This document shows positions 8,558-17,720 of a stretch of 64,000 nt of DNA, piece by piece. Source of the DNA: Dulcicalothrix desertica PCC 7102. Lineage in GTDB: Bacteria; Cyanobacteriota; Cyanobacteriia; Cyanobacteriales; Nostocaceae. The first letter of the stretch is position 1. Every line of letters starts with the position of its first letter. Location of the stretch: positions 231,620 to 295,619 of the forward strand of contig NZ_RSCL01000002.1 of the NCBI RefSeq assembly GCF_003991905.1, in the 5' to 3' direction. Made by a program: the position numbers and the translations under genes. A model generated the notes under the pieces. The model searched no databases. It worked only from the letters and a program-made list of their open reading frames with translations, and had not been told where the DNA came from.

Positions 8558-9859
8558 TTATCCTCTGTCGGAAGGACGGGATAAAACATCTGACTGTGTG
8601 GAGATGTTTTTCTTTGTTACAAAATTATCCATTAATTTGGTATCCTCGGCGCCATCACTACAAACTTGACGAGGTATTTCAATACGAAATGTAGACCCGT
8701 TTCCTAACTCACTTTCAACATGAATTGTACCTGACATCATATTAACAAGCGCTTTCACAATTGCTAATCCTAAACCTGTACCTGGATATTCTCTGTTAAT
8801 AGCTTGGTCTATTTGCCGGAACACCTCAAATATATTATCTGTTTCGTTACTATCTATGCCAATACCTGTATCATGAACCGAAATTGCAATTCTGTTTTCG
8901 TTGACAGCTTCAACTTCAATGTTAATTGCTCCAACTTTTGTAAATTTAATGGCGTTGGAGAGTAAATTCGCGACGATTTGCTTGACTCGAAGCGGGTCGC
9001 TATAAACAATTGAATCATCTAGTTTATTTGTAACAGACAAAGACAGCTTTTTCATGGAAGCTTGCGCCGTCATTTCTCCAATTGTACTGTTAACCACGGT
9101 TAATATATCATATATTTGGGGCTTCAATTCGAGTTGCCCTGATTCAATTTTAGAAAAATCCAACACCTCGTTCAGCAAACCTAACAAATGCTTACCATTA
9201 TTGAGGATACGTTGAACCATATCGCGTTGAGAGTCAGAAAGTGTGCCAAACTTGGGACGCAGTAAGAATTGTGAAAACCCAATAATGGCATTCATTGGTG
9301 TGCGTAATTCGTGCGAAATTGTGGCGAGAAATTTGGACTTGAGTTGCGACGCTTCTTTTAGTTTAATATTTTGCTGTTGAATCAGCTTTTGTTGTTGTTC
9401 TAACTCTTGATTTTTCTGAACTAATATTTTATTACTTTCGCGTAGTTGTAGCATTGCTTGTTCTGCTTGCATTTCGGCGCGATAAACTCGAATCGCATTC
9501 CGTAACACTTGAGCTAACGTTTCTGATGACACTTGTGACTTAGAAAGATAATCATTGGCGCCTGCCTTCATCAACTCAACTGCAATAAGTTCATCACTTT
9601 GTCCAGTTAGCACAACCAAAGGAACCTTGATATTTTCTGCACGCAGTTGAGAAATTAGCGTCAAACCATCTCCATCTGGTAAGCGATAGTCGAGAAAAAC
9701 ACAGTCGTATGAGTTAGTATGAACTAATTTAATCGCTTCGGAGCAAGTGTCTACCTCCGACAAAACAGCTAGTACGCCAGCATTATAAAGTGCGCGACGT
9801 ACTGTCATGCGATCAACTTCGTCATCATCTACGACTAGTATTTTTAGCGTTTTTTCCAT
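8558..9859 (-). CDS. Hybrid REC-coiled coil-HisKA-HATPase sensor kinase
   Basis: A 433-residue protein. The receiver (about 5-125) has VVDDDEVDR, FLDYRLPDGDG and a Lys in YLSKSQ. It is followed by a long Gln/Glu-rich coiled coil (about 135-175), an H-box ISHELRTPM, N-box NLLSNAIKF and the ATP lid TGLGLAIVK. There is no membrane segment. The gene lies 59 bp after the single-domain response regulator and 108 bp before the other hybrid kinase, suggesting a three-gene phosphorelay unit. Confidence 0.92.
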   Translation of the reverse strand: MEKTLKILVVDDDEVDRMTVRRALYNAGVLAVLSEVDTCSEAIKLVHTNSYDCVFLDYRLPDGDGLTLISQLRAENIKVPLVVLTGQSDELIAVELMKAGANDYLSKSQVSSETLAQVLRNAIRVYRAEMQAEQAMLQLRESNKILVQKNQELEQQQKLIQQQNIKLKEASQLKSKFLATISHELRTPMNAIIGFSQFLLRPKFGTLSDSQRDMVQRILNNGKHLLGLLNEVLDFSKIESGQLELKPQIYDILTVVNSTIGEMTAQASMKKLSLSVTNKLDDSIVYSDPLRVKQIVANLLSNAIKFTKVGAINIEVEAVNENRIAISVHDTGIGIDSNETDNIFEVFRQIDQAINREYPGTGLGLAIVKALVNMMSGTIHVESELGNGSTFRIEIPRQVCSDGAEDTKLMDNFVTKKNISTQSDVLSRPSDRG

Positions 9860-9918
9860 TCTTACTTGGTTGACTCATTTACATTAATATAATTTAATTA
9901 ATAAATTAATTATTACTA

Positions 9919-10344
9919 CTAAGGCATCTCACATAGCATCCAGTAACTATTTAATGTAGCCATTAGTTCAGTGAAACTAGCGAAAGTCACTGGTTTAAGA
10001 AGATAACCAGCGATATTCAAGTTATATGCTTCTAATCGGTCTTTGTCTTGATTTGAAGTCGTCATTACTACTACAGGTGTTGCACGAAGTTGTTGGTCAG
10101 ACCGTAATTCCTGCAAAAATTCGATGCCACCCATTTTAGGCATATTCAAGTCGAGTAATACTAGGCGCCTTTCAGTAGGCATTTTGGTGTCGCTAGTATC
10201 CCTCAAAATTTCAAGAGCTTCATAACCATTGCTGGCTGTAAAAATAGGATTCTTGATATTTGCTTTCTTAAATGCCCGTCTTACGTTCATTACATCAACT
10301 TCGTCATCCTCCACGAGTAGTACATTGATGGTTTGTTCTGGCAT
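9919..10344 (-). CDS. Single-domain response regulator (Rcp1-like)
   Basis: A 141-residue receiver without an output domain: LLVEDDEVDVMNVRRAF, phospho-acceptor in LLDLNMPKMGG, VVMTTS and KPVTF. The architecture matches the Rcp1/CheY-like regulators that pair with phytochrome-type or hybrid kinases in cyanobacteria. It is the first gene of the three-gene two-component set and is preceded by a long repeat-bearing intergenic region. Confidence 0.9.
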   Translation of the reverse strand: MPEQTINVLLVEDDEVDVMNVRRAFKKANIKNPIFTASNGYEALEILRDTSDTKMPTERRLVLLDLNMPKMGGIEFLQELRSDQQLRATPVVVMTTSNQDKDRLEAYNLNIAGYLLKPVTFASFTELMATLNSYWMLCEMP

Positions 10345-10570
10345 GGTCTTTCAACTCAAAATAGTATTATTCTGCTTTTCGTAGATAATGTTAGCAAACA
10401 CTGATACAAAGTCATTTAGTTTTAGCTGACTCAACTATCGTACCTAGTTCCACAGATTTGTACTTATCAGTATACACGCTAAAAAGTGTTAAATTCAATA
10501 CATATATTTTAGTTATAAACGAATTATAATTGATTTATGCTTATTTTGGCTTCATTCGATAGTGCAAGCT

Positions 10571-10690
10571 AGAAACCCGGTTTCTCGTGCAAAATAGTCG
10601 TTTTTATTACAAGCTATGACAAAGAAACCCGGTTTTTCGTGTAAAATAGTTGTTTCTATTACAAGCTATGACAAAGAAACCCGGTTTCTG
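10571..10690. repeat. Tandem 52-bp repeat carrying the AAACCCGGTTTCT palindrome
   Basis: AGAAACCCGG begins at 10571, 10623 and 10675, a 52-bp period. The spacer (TTATTACAAGCTATGACA...) is nearly identical in the first two units and the third is truncated. The rest of 10345-10922 is AT-rich with no convincing gene; it must hold the promoters of the two flanking divergent regulators. Confidence 0.85.
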
Positions 10691-10922
10691 AAGAAGTAAA
10701 TAAAGAGCTGCATTATTAAATCATAAATATGAGGGATATTACCATATACCTAGAGCTAGATTTGCATTATCGAGAGTAGCAATAGTGGCAAATGCCCGTT
10801 ACTTCCATTGGTGGATGCTTTATAGGGAGAATATCATCTATCTTTAGGATTGAAAAATCATAAAAGAAATAGGGCAAAAATCAGTTTGTAGCTGATGTCA
10901 TTAAATTAGAGAGAGTATAGAA

Positions 10923-11642
10923 ATGAGCGAAATAAGTATAGTATTAATCGAAGACCATGATTTAACCCGCATGGGGTTAAAGGCCGCGCTTCAGTCGAAC
11001 AGTGGACTTCAAGTCATTGGTGAAGCAGGCAATGCGACCAAAGGTTTAAAATTATTAGAGACAGCGAAACCTGACGTAGCGGTGGTTGATATTGGGTTGC
11101 CCGACATGGACGGGATAGAGTTAACGCGAAGATTTCGTGCGTTTCAACACGAAAGTGGAGATACCTCGACAAAAATTTTAGTATTAACAATGAATCATAG
11201 CGAAGATACTGTATTAGCGGCATTTGCAGCGGGTGCAGACTCTTACTATATGAAAGACACTAGCATTGATAAGTTAACAGAAGCAATTCATGCGACTTAT
11301 TCAGGTAACTCATGGATAGATCCAGCAATTGCCAACGTGGTGCTACGGCAAATGCGTCATGTATTACCCGAAAACGAAGTAGCGAGCCAAACAAAGACAG
11401 TTAAAATAGAAGCACTCGATAGTGAATACGAGCAAGTACTAGAGACTTACCCATTAACACAGCGCGAATTAGAAATATTAGAGTTGATTGTAGCTGGATG
11501 TAGCAACGGGCAAATTGCCGAAAAGCTATACATTACCGTAGGTACAGTTAAAACTCACGTTCGTAATATTCTCAATAAACTCTGCGCTGATGACCGTACA
11601 CAAGCAGCAGTGCGTGCATTACGTTCTGGTTTAGTAGCATAG
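10923..11642 (+). CDS. NarL/FixJ-family response regulator
   Basis: A 239-residue DNA-binding regulator. The receiver domain starts VLIEDHDLTRMGL, has the phospho-acceptor in VVDIGLPDMDG and the Lys in YYMKDT. The C-terminal LuxR-type HTH includes LTQRELEILELI and YITVGTVKTHVRNIL. It lies alone, divergent from the two-component operon on the other side of a 580-bp intergenic region, and has no adjacent kinase on its own strand. AGAGAG upstream of the ATG is a weak ribosome-binding site. Confidence 0.92.
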   Translation: MSEISIVLIEDHDLTRMGLKAALQSNSGLQVIGEAGNATKGLKLLETAKPDVAVVDIGLPDMDGIELTRRFRAFQHESGDTSTKILVLTMNHSEDTVLAAFAAGADSYYMKDTSIDKLTEAIHATYSGNSWIDPAIANVVLRQMRHVLPENEVASQTKTVKIEALDSEYEQVLETYPLTQRELEILELIVAGCSNGQIAEKLYITVGTVKTHVRNILNKLCADDRTQAAVRALRSGLVA

Positions 11643-11729
11643 ATGTTGTATGAAGGGAGATTTAACCAAAACTTAAATAACATCGTTTTTTGCTATTTAT
11701 AATAAACATATTTCTTCACAGATGTTGTT

Positions 11730-11757
11730 GTAGAGACGTGACATGTAACGTCTCTAC
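11730..11757. repeat. Dispersed GTAGAGACGTG palindrome (copy 3)
   Basis: A 28-bp inverted repeat between the NarL regulator and the GlsB-type gene. The remaining intergenic DNA (11643-11941) shows no ORF. Confidence 0.8.
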
Positions 11758-11941
11758 ATTTATATTTACACATTTATAATTGGCGCCTAATGGGATTATA
11801 TCAATATGTTTATTAAATTTGACTGGCTGGATATCTCTAAAGGTTTGTTCTACATTATCACTGTTGATAGACGCATATAATGTTTGCAGTTGATATTATT
11901 AAATCAAGGTAGAGGAACACAGAACTTTAGAGGAAAAAGAA

Positions 11942-12214
11942 ATGAATCTTTTAGCATGGATTGTATTAGGTATTATTGCAGGTGCGATTGCTAAAGCTAT
12001 TTATCCAGGGCGCCAAGGTGGCAATATACTTACAACAATGATTTTGGGTATAATAGGTGCATTTATAGGAGGTAGTTTAGTTACCTTTTTCGAGACAGGG
12101 ACGCTACAGTTAACAGCCGCAACACTCAGTATACCTGGTTTAGTAGTAGCAGTAATCGGCGCCTTGGTTGCAATTTTCCTTTGGGGTCTATTTACTCGTA
12201 GTAATGCAGTATAA
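11942..12214 (+). CDS. GlsB/YeaQ/YmgE-family membrane protein
   Basis: A 90-residue protein with three hydrophobic segments (about 3-17, 30-48, 66-84). It has the family hallmark of glycine-rich turns: GIIAGAIAKAIYPGRQGG, then LGIIGAFIGG. Such transglycosylase-associated proteins are induced by general stress in other bacteria; the molecular role is unknown. AGAGGAAAAAGAA just upstream of the ATG serves as a ribosome-binding region. Confidence 0.88.
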   Translation: MNLLAWIVLGIIAGAIAKAIYPGRQGGNILTTMILGIIGAFIGGSLVTFFETGTLQLTAATLSIPGLVVAVIGALVAIFLWGLFTRSNAV

Positions 12215-12357
12215 TAAGTAATAAACAGTTTTAAGCGATAATAGAAATTGATGAACGTCCCTAAAGCGAGATAAGCGGTTGTTAACAGAACGAAATATTA
12301 CAACAGGGTACAGCTTAACCGTTGTACCCATCATTTTATTTGTAGCAAAAACCGAAT

Positions 12358-13230
12358 ATGAAAATAGAAAAATCAAAAAAAGGAATATGGTCAAACGAGT
12401 TAAATGACATTATTCGAGGCGCCTGCGGTGGGTTTTTATTTGGTATTCCGTTGCTTTATACAATGGAAGTTTGGTGGATAGGGTCATTAGCACAACCGCC
12501 AATGATATTAGTGGCAATTGTTATAACTTTTTTCGTTGTATATTTGCTCAACCGTACCGAAGGTTTCCGTAAGTACCCAAAAAGTAACAGACCTTATGAA
12601 GCGGTTATAGATACAGTTGAAGCAATGGCTATTGGCATAATTTGCGCGACATTTATGTTAATACTATTGCGCGAATTAACATTTAATACATTTTTCAAAG
12701 AGTCTATTGGTAAAATTGTATATGAAAGTGTTCCATTTACGCTTGGTGTTGCACTATCAAATCAGTTTTTAGCAGGAGATAAAAAAGGTAATTCTGCTGA
12801 ACAAAATAAGCAAACGAATAATCAAGATGAATTACATGCTACTTTAAGTGATATTGGTGGAACATTAATAGGCGCCACAGTAATAGCGTTTAATATTGCA
12901 CCAACAGACGAAATACCAATGTTGGCAGCAGCAGTTTCACCAAATTGGCTATTAGCGGTGATTGCCACATCTTTATTATTGACTTATGGAATAGTATTTG
13001 AAGCAGGATTTGCTAATCAGCAAAAACGTTTTCGTCAACGCGGAATTTTTCAGCGACCATTAGGTGAAACAATCATGGCTTACTTAGTATCATTAATAGC
13101 TAGTATATTTATGCTATGGTTTTTCCAGAAGTTGACGTTTAGCGACCCTTGGACAATGTGGTTAGACCATGCATTGTTACTAGGATTACCAGCAAGTATT
13201 GGTGGTGCAGCAGGTAGGTTAACGATATGA
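12358..13230 (+). CDS. TIGR02587-type integral membrane protein
   Basis: A 290-residue polytopic protein with about seven hydrophobic segments. It opens with a conserved RGACGGFLFGIPLLYTMEVWW and has a hydrophilic loop around 145-165. This matches the TIGR02587/DUF2391 membrane family as I recall it; the biochemical function is unknown. Its stop overlaps the start of the next gene (ATGA), which encodes the usual partner of the family, so the two are translationally coupled. Confidence 0.85.
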   Translation: MKIEKSKKGIWSNELNDIIRGACGGFLFGIPLLYTMEVWWIGSLAQPPMILVAIVITFFVVYLLNRTEGFRKYPKSNRPYEAVIDTVEAMAIGIICATFMLILLRELTFNTFFKESIGKIVYESVPFTLGVALSNQFLAGDKKGNSAEQNKQTNNQDELHATLSDIGGTLIGATVIAFNIAPTDEIPMLAAAVSPNWLLAVIATSLLLTYGIVFEAGFANQQKRFRQRGIFQRPLGETIMAYLVSLIASIFMLWFFQKLTFSDPWTMWLDHALLLGLPASIGGAAGRLTI

Positions 13231-13646
13231 ATCAAGCTCAACAAGAATTTAATAATACAAACGAACAACCGAAACGTACAATTGCTGAATGGATAACTTT
13301 CGGCGCCGCAACATGCATTTTATCAGGAATTGTAGGTTTAGTTATATATACAGGACTTACAGATAAACAACAGGTGCCTATACTTTCAGTGCAAACAAAA
13401 GAAGTTATTCGTCAAACGAACGGCAAATACCAAGTACCATTTGAAATAACAAACGACGGTGATAAAACCGCCGAATCAGTACAAATACTAGCTGAATTAA
13501 AAGTTAATAATGAGGTTGAACAAACTGGTGAACAGCAAATCGATTTTTTGTCAAGTAAAGAAAAAGAAGAGGGCGCCTTTATTTTTGACACAGACCCAAA
13601 TAAAGGTGAATTAAAGATACGTGTGGCAAGTTATAAATTACCTTGA
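13227..13646 (+). CDS. TIGR02588-type membrane-anchored protein
   Basis: A 139-residue protein with one N-terminal membrane helix (about 25-45) and an extracytoplasmic domain that looks like an Ig/CARDB-type beta sandwich (YQVPFEITNDGDKTAESVQI). The four-base ATGA overlap with the TIGR02587-type gene and the family pairing point to a complex of the two. Function is unknown. Confidence 0.85.
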   Translation: MNQAQQEFNNTNEQPKRTIAEWITFGAATCILSGIVGLVIYTGLTDKQQVPILSVQTKEVIRQTNGKYQVPFEITNDGDKTAESVQILAELKVNNEVEQTGEQQIDFLSSKEKEEGAFIFDTDPNKGELKIRVASYKLP

Positions 13647-13652
13647 AATTGA

Positions 13653-13684
13653 GAATCCTGGTTTCTGTGAAAAACCAGGATTCT
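13653..13684. terminator. Bidirectional hairpin between convergent genes
   Basis: GAATCCTGGTTT and its complement AAACCAGGATTC flank a 7-base loop. This is a variant of the dispersed AAACCNGGTTTCT repeat placed between the convergent TIGR02588-type and dps genes. Confidence 0.65.
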
Positions 13685-13697
13685 ATAGAGGTAAAAT

Positions 13698-14237
13698 TTA
13701 AACGTTAGCAGGAGTCTTCATTGCTTTGTTAACTTGACTGCCATCTGGTTGAAGCGCTTGTCCTTCGATGAATGAACGCAACATCCAAGCCATTTGTTCA
13801 TGACCTTCCATCAAACCAGTTAAGAAGTCAGCAGTACCTTCATCATGGAAGTTTTCGCTACATTGGTCAATGTGTTCACGCAAACCGCGAATAATTTGTT
13901 CGTGGTCATCTACCAAGCGTGCGACCATTTCAGTTGCGACAGGAATATCACCTGGGTCTTCTTTGAGAGTTGCGACTTTTAAGAATCCTTCCATCGTGCC
14001 AACAGGATAACCACCTAAAGTACGAACACGCTCTGCAATTGAGTCAATAGTTTCGGTTAATGCTTGGTACTGTTCTTCCCAAAGCTGGTGCAGTGTGCGG
14101 AATTGAGGGCCTACTACATCCCAGTGGAATTTTTTGGTTTTCACCAATAATAGATAAGAATTTGCCAAATCTTCGTTCAATAGTTTGGCAACACCATTAC
14201 GTTGTTCTTCGGTTAAACCAATATTTAGCTTACGCAT
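13698..14237 (-). CDS. dps: Dps-family ferritin-like protein
   Basis: A 179-residue four-helix protein with the Dps ferroxidase signature: KFHWDVVGPQFRTLHQLWEEQY, then DSIAERVRTLGG, and a His/Glu-rich later helix (MEGHEQMAWML). Dps dodecamers oxidise and store iron with peroxide and protect DNA. The C-terminal tail is longer than the minimum. It is monocistronic, with a hairpin at its 3' end. Confidence 0.93.
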   Translation of the reverse strand: MRKLNIGLTEEQRNGVAKLLNEDLANSYLLLVKTKKFHWDVVGPQFRTLHQLWEEQYQALTETIDSIAERVRTLGGYPVGTMEGFLKVATLKEDPGDIPVATEMVARLVDDHEQIIRGLREHIDQCSENFHDEGTADFLTGLMEGHEQMAWMLRSFIEGQALQPDGSQVNKAMKTPANV

Positions 14238-14418
14238 GTTTTTTTCGTTCCTTAGCTTTCCTGTTTCTAGGTTCGCTTATAAAGCGGTAAAGAACATCAA
14301 CCAAAGGTAATATTATGATTAATGAAGAAATTATCTTATGGTACAAAAAATCTTGATAGCTTATTTTTGCCATCAAGATTGTTTACAACAGCATTTATGA
14401 TTCAATTACAGAATTATA

Positions 14419-14444
14419 GGAGACGTAATATATTACGTCTCTAC
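14419..14444. repeat. Dispersed GACGTAAT palindrome (copy 4)
   Basis: AGGAGACGTAATATATTACGTCTCTAC, an inverted repeat just downstream of the secreted-protein gene and probably acting as its terminator. Confidence 0.7.
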
Positions 14445-14456
14445 ATTTATTATTTC

Positions 14457-14801
14457 TTACTTTTTGCCAGTTACCTTACCGAGCAAATTATTGATTTCAT
14501 CTTCAACAGAAACTGCTTCAGTAGAATTTTCAGGACGCTTCATCTGATCAATATCAGCGGTACCCTGAACTTCGTTCAAACCACCTTGGCTTGTGCGTTC
14601 TTGAGTTTGTTCTAAATTTGGGCCACCAGGTGCATATCTCGAAACTTCGTCAGTTAACTTTTGAGTTTCTAGTAACTGTGTTTCACCTTCTCTGGCGTTG
14701 CTTTGATAGCTTTCAATTGCAAACGCAGGAACCGCATTTGTCAAAAATATGAAAGCACAGGTAAAAACTATAACGATAGTACGTACAAAATTCTTCATCA
14801 T
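14457..14801 (-). CDS. Small exported protein of unknown function
   Basis: A 114-residue protein with a clear Sec signal peptide (MMKNFVRTIVIVFTCAFIFLT..., cleavage likely after PAFA). The mature part is hydrophilic, acidic/Gln-rich and probably disordered, ending in GKVTGKK. I chose the ATG at 14801. It resembles small exported stress-induced proteins of cyanobacteria in composition only. The upstream 14802-15064 stretch has no gene. Confidence 0.7.
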   Translation of the reverse strand: MMKNFVRTIVIVFTCAFIFLTNAVPAFAIESYQSNAREGETQLLETQKLTDEVSRYAPGGPNLEQTQERTSQGGLNEVQGTADIDQMKRPENSTEAVSVEDEINNLLGKVTGKK

Positions 14802-15080
14802 CAAACTACTCTCTAGATAAAAAACGGCAAAAATACTAAAACTACAGTGTTGTTGCAGTATTAACTATTATCAGTAATTTACTAACTATCGCTTTTTGCA
14901 ACAAAATAGAGAAAATAAATTTCTAAAATCTAATTAACTGTAGTTCACTCAAATTCAGCCTAATATTCTTTTACTAATTATCTGTTCATATATGAATCAA
15001 CCTGCGGAATGAAATTGACTTATCTATAGTTAGAACCACGTCATTCTTCCGATAGAGAATACAAATGTAGAGACGCGAAT

Positions 15081-15108
15081 GTAGAGACGCGATTAATCGC
15101 GTCTCTAC
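15081..15108. repeat. Dispersed GTAGAGACGCG palindrome (copy 5)
   Basis: A perfect 28-bp palindrome GTAGAGACGCGATT|AATCGCGTCTCTAC preceded by an extra half copy at 15067. It supplies the natural stop codon region of the GNAT pseudogene. Confidence 0.85.
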
Positions 15109-15620
15109 ACATCACGTAGAAAGTTAATACTGGTATAAACTTTTTGGAAACCAACGGACTCATACAAACGCAAGGCGCCGTTAGGGTTATCAGCATCAAC
15201 ACCAAGTCGCACAGTATCTACACCAGCTTGTTTCAGACAATGTAACCCAGATAGTAACATTGCTCAACCTAATCCAATTTTTCTAAAACCGCGTCGTACA
15301 CCTAAAATACCAACATTACCTTCGTTACGTTTTGTACGCACGTTGCTTTCTGGGTTGATATGGCAATAACATTGTGCAACAAAAGTATTATCTGCTGTAA
15401 CAGCAACTAAATCTAAATCACGTCGATATGAAGATTCTTGAAGCCAGTGTTTTAGCATTTCAACCGTTACTGGATGAAAATTCCAATGGTCGATAAAAGA
15501 ATTATTATGTAAATCAACCCCATCATCTAATTTATCAACTTCGTTACAAGCGTTGATAAGATTTGTAATAGCTAGTAAATCTTCATCATTCTGTAAAGGG
15601 CGCCTTTTTATAGCTTGCAT
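15105..15620 (-). pseudogene. GNAT acetyltransferase interrupted by one in-frame TGA
   Basis: The first 118 codons end at a TGA (15264-15266) immediately after the acetyl-CoA motif RKIGLG. The frame then stays open for 52 more codons (AMLLSGLHCL..., ...ALRLYESVGFQKVY...), which is the expected C-terminal half of a GNAT fold. A full product would be about 171 residues. The TGA sits where Trp (TGG) would fit, so a single G-to-A change explains it. The final TAG lies in a dispersed repeat. A sequencing error is possible. Confidence 0.8.
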
Positions 15621-15708
15621 AGTATTTTTCTTATATATACTACTTATATACTACAAGCGTATTTTAAAGTTTCCAGAAATGGTAGGTGGGGCATAGCCTC
15701 ACCTACGA

Positions 15709-16935
15709 TTAATTAATAATCTTAGAAACAACACCGGCGCCGATAGTACGACCACCTTCACGGATAGCAAAGCGCATACCATCTTCAACTGCAATAGGTT
15801 CAAGTAGTTCAACGGTCATTTGTACTCTGTCACCAGGCATAACCATTTGTGCTTCACTACCATCATCTGCGGTAAAAGCTTGGACAGTACCAGTTACATC
15901 TGTCGTGCGTACAAAGAACTGCGGACGATACCCGGCAAAGAAAGGAGTTTTACGACCACCTTCTTTTTCTGTAAGCACATAAACTTCTGATTCCATTTTG
16001 GTATGTGGTGTAATTGAAGCAGGTTTAGCAATAACCATTCCCCGTTCAATTTCATGCTTTTGCACACCTCGTAGTAATAAACCTACTTGGTCACCAGCTA
16101 TTGCTTCATCAAGTGTTTGCTTGAACATTTCCACACCTGTAACTGTAGCAGTGCGAGTAGTGGCGCCTATTAATTCCACAGTGTCGCCAACTTTAACTTT
16201 GCCGCGTTCAACTCGACCACTAGCAACCGTACCACGTCCAGTAATTGTGAACACATCTTCAACTGCGAGTAAGAAAGGTTTATCAACTTCTCGTTCGGGT
16301 GTAGTGATATAAGAATCTACGGCATCCATTAAGCTATAGATTTTATCAACCCACACATCCTGACCGCGTATAGTTTTAGGGTTAGCAGTCATTTTTTCGA
16401 GCGCTAATAAACCTGAACCAGGAACGATAGGAATTTCATCACCAGGGAAATTGTATTCACTTAGTAATTCCCGAACTTCTAATTCAACTAGTTCAAGAAG
16501 TTCTGGGTCATCAACCATATCTTCCTTGTTAAGGAAAACTACTAACTTCGGTACACCTACTTGTCTAGCTAGCAAAATATGCTCGCGCGTTTGGGGCATC
16601 GGACCATCAGCAGCAGAAACTACTAATATTGCCCCATCCATTTGCGCGGCGCCTGTAATCATGTTTTTTACATAGTCAGCATGACCTGGGCAGTCTACAT
16701 GGGCATAGTGACGCAACGCTGTTTCATACTCAACATGAGCAGTATTAATTGTAATACCGCGCTGCTTTTCTTCAGGCGCCGAGTCAATTTGGTCATATCC
16801 CGTAGGCTTAGACCAACCAAGCGCGGCCAGAGTCATTGTAATAGCCGCCGTCAACGTAGTTTTACCGTGGTCAACATGACCAATAGTGCCAATGTTTACA
16901 TGGGGTTTAGTCCGATTAAACTTAGCGCGCGCCAT
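15709..16935 (-). CDS. tuf: Translation elongation factor Tu (divergent copy at the end of the tRNA array)
   Basis: A 408-residue GTPase with [16 protein letters not shown] and NKED G motifs, followed by EF-Tu domains 2 and 3 ([28 protein letters not shown]). It delivers aminoacyl-tRNA to the ribosome. It stands alone, not in the usual rpsL-rpsG-fusA-tuf order, and directly follows a tRNA-Lys gene on the same strand. Compared with the cyanobacterial EF-Tu sequence I remember, there are many substitutions (for example [21 protein letters not shown]), which suggests a second, faster-evolving copy. AAAAGGAGT precedes the ATG. Confidence 0.93.
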   Translation of the reverse strand: MARAKFNRTKPHVNIGTIGHVDHGKTTLTAAITMTLAALGWSKPTGYDQIDSAPEEKQRGITINTAHVEYETALRHYAHVDCPGHADYVKNMITGAAQMDGAILVVSAADGPMPQTREHILLARQVGVPKLVVFLNKEDMVDDPELLELVELEVRELLSEYNFPGDEIPIVPGSGLLALEKMTANPKTIRGQDVWVDKIYSLMDAVDSYITTPEREVDKPFLLAVEDVFTITGRGTVASGRVERGKVKVGDTVELIGATTRTATVTGVEMFKQTLDEAIAGDQVGLLLRGVQKHEIERGMVIAKPASITPHTKMESEVYVLTEKEGGRKTPFFAGYRPQFFVRTTDVTGTVQAFTADDGSEAQMVMPGDRVQMTVELLEPIAVEDGMRFAIREGGRTIGAGVVSKIIN

Positions 16936-16972
16936 GCATTATTTACTCCTTTTAGTTTTATATAGGTTAAGT

Positions 16973-17043
16973 GGGTGGTAGAGGAATCGAACCTCTATGG
17001 TGCTGATTAAAAGTCAGCTGCATAACCACTCTGCCAACCACCC
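16973..17043 (-). tRNA. tRNA-Lys(UUU)
   Basis: 7-bp acceptor GGGTGGT/ACCACCC; anticodon loop CTTTTAA in a 5-bp stem; T-loop TTCGATT. It is the last tRNA before tuf in the array. No CCA is encoded. Confidence 0.88.
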
Positions 17044-17069
17044 AAAATATCTGTATTTATCTTTCTCTT

Positions 17070-17094
17070 GTGGAGCGGGCATCCCTGCCCGCCC
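17070..17094. repeat. GGGCATCCCTGCCCG dispersed repeat
   Basis: A copy of the same repeat as at 2870, lying between two tRNA genes. Confidence 0.7.
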
Positions 17095-17107
17095 ATAAGA
17101 AAAATAA

Positions 17108-17193
17108 GGAAGGTGGAAGAGTCGAACTTCTACAGCATCTCTACTGCACTCTGGTATTCCAAACCAGTCGCCATCCACATAGCAGCACCTTCC
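17108..17193 (-). tRNA. tRNA-Ser(GGA)
   Basis: 86 nt, acceptor GGAAGGT/ACCTTCC, anticodon loop TTGGAAT, long class II variable arm and T-loop TTCGACT. Confidence 0.85.
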
Positions 17194-17207
17194 AAGTTTT
17201 ACAAAAC

Positions 17208-17289
17208 GGAAGATAGAGGCATCGAACCCCCAGGTATTACCCTGCTCCAGTTTTCGAGGCTGGTTGCCCTCCAGTGAGCAGTATCTTCC
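17208..17289 (-). tRNA. tRNA-Ser(CGA)
   Basis: 82 nt, class II variable arm, anticodon loop CTCGAAA. The anticodon stem has one C-A mismatch at the loop end. The acceptor pairs fully. Confidence 0.78.
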
Positions 17290-17298
17290 ATTACCAGT

Positions 17299-17369
17299 CC
17301 ACCTAGAAGGTACTGCCCCTTCTAACTCTGTGTTATCAGCACAGCGCCTCGCTTTTCGGCTTTAGGTGG
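17299..17369 (-). tRNA. tRNA-Ile(GAU), degenerate T arm
   Basis: Acceptor CCACCTA/TAGGTGG and a perfect anticodon stem (CTGTG/CACAG, loop CTGATAA). The T loop is GGCAGTA instead of TTCRANY, so it may be non-functional or need unusual modification. Confidence 0.6.
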
Positions 17370-17374
17370 ATAAG

Positions 17375-17459
17375 CGGAAGTTGAGAGAATCGAACTCTCG
17401 ACGGTATAAACCGCAGCCGTGTTCAAAACGGTGTCCTCGTCCGTGCCGGACAACTTCCG
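17375..17459 (-). tRNA. tRNA-Ser(UGA)
   Basis: 85 nt, class II, acceptor CGGAAGT/ACTTCCG, anticodon loop TTTGAAC, T-loop TTCGATT. Confidence 0.82.
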
Positions 17460-17466
17460 TGTAATG

Positions 17467-17542
17467 GGCGCCAAACGGGACTTGAACCCGTTAATTACTT
17501 GCTCCACAAGCAAGTGCCTCGACCACTTTGGCTTTTGGCGCC
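17467..17542 (-). tRNA. tRNA-His(GUG)
   Basis: Anticodon loop TTGTGGA in a 5-bp stem. The acceptor is 8 bp (GGCGCCAA/TTGGCGCC), giving the G-1:C73 pair that marks tRNA-His. The acceptor itself contains the over-represented GGCGCC. Confidence 0.85.
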
Positions 17543-17547
17543 ACAAT

Positions 17548-17620
17548 GGAATCAAGGGAACTCGAATCCCTAACCTCTAGTTTGCAAGACTAGCGCTCTA
17601 GCCAGTTGAGCTATGACCCC
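17548..17620 (-). tRNA. tRNA-Ala(UGC)
   Basis: Anticodon loop CTTGCAA; acceptor GGGGTCA/TGATTCC has the G3-U70 wobble that is the alanine identity element. Confidence 0.87.
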
Positions 17621-17720
17621 GTGATATTGTTGGGGGGCGGGTTTAGATGAATTTTCGATTTGGTTGTAGGATATCTGTTAACCCGCCCTTACTTGATGTG
17701 CCATTTGTTAGCCGCCCTTA

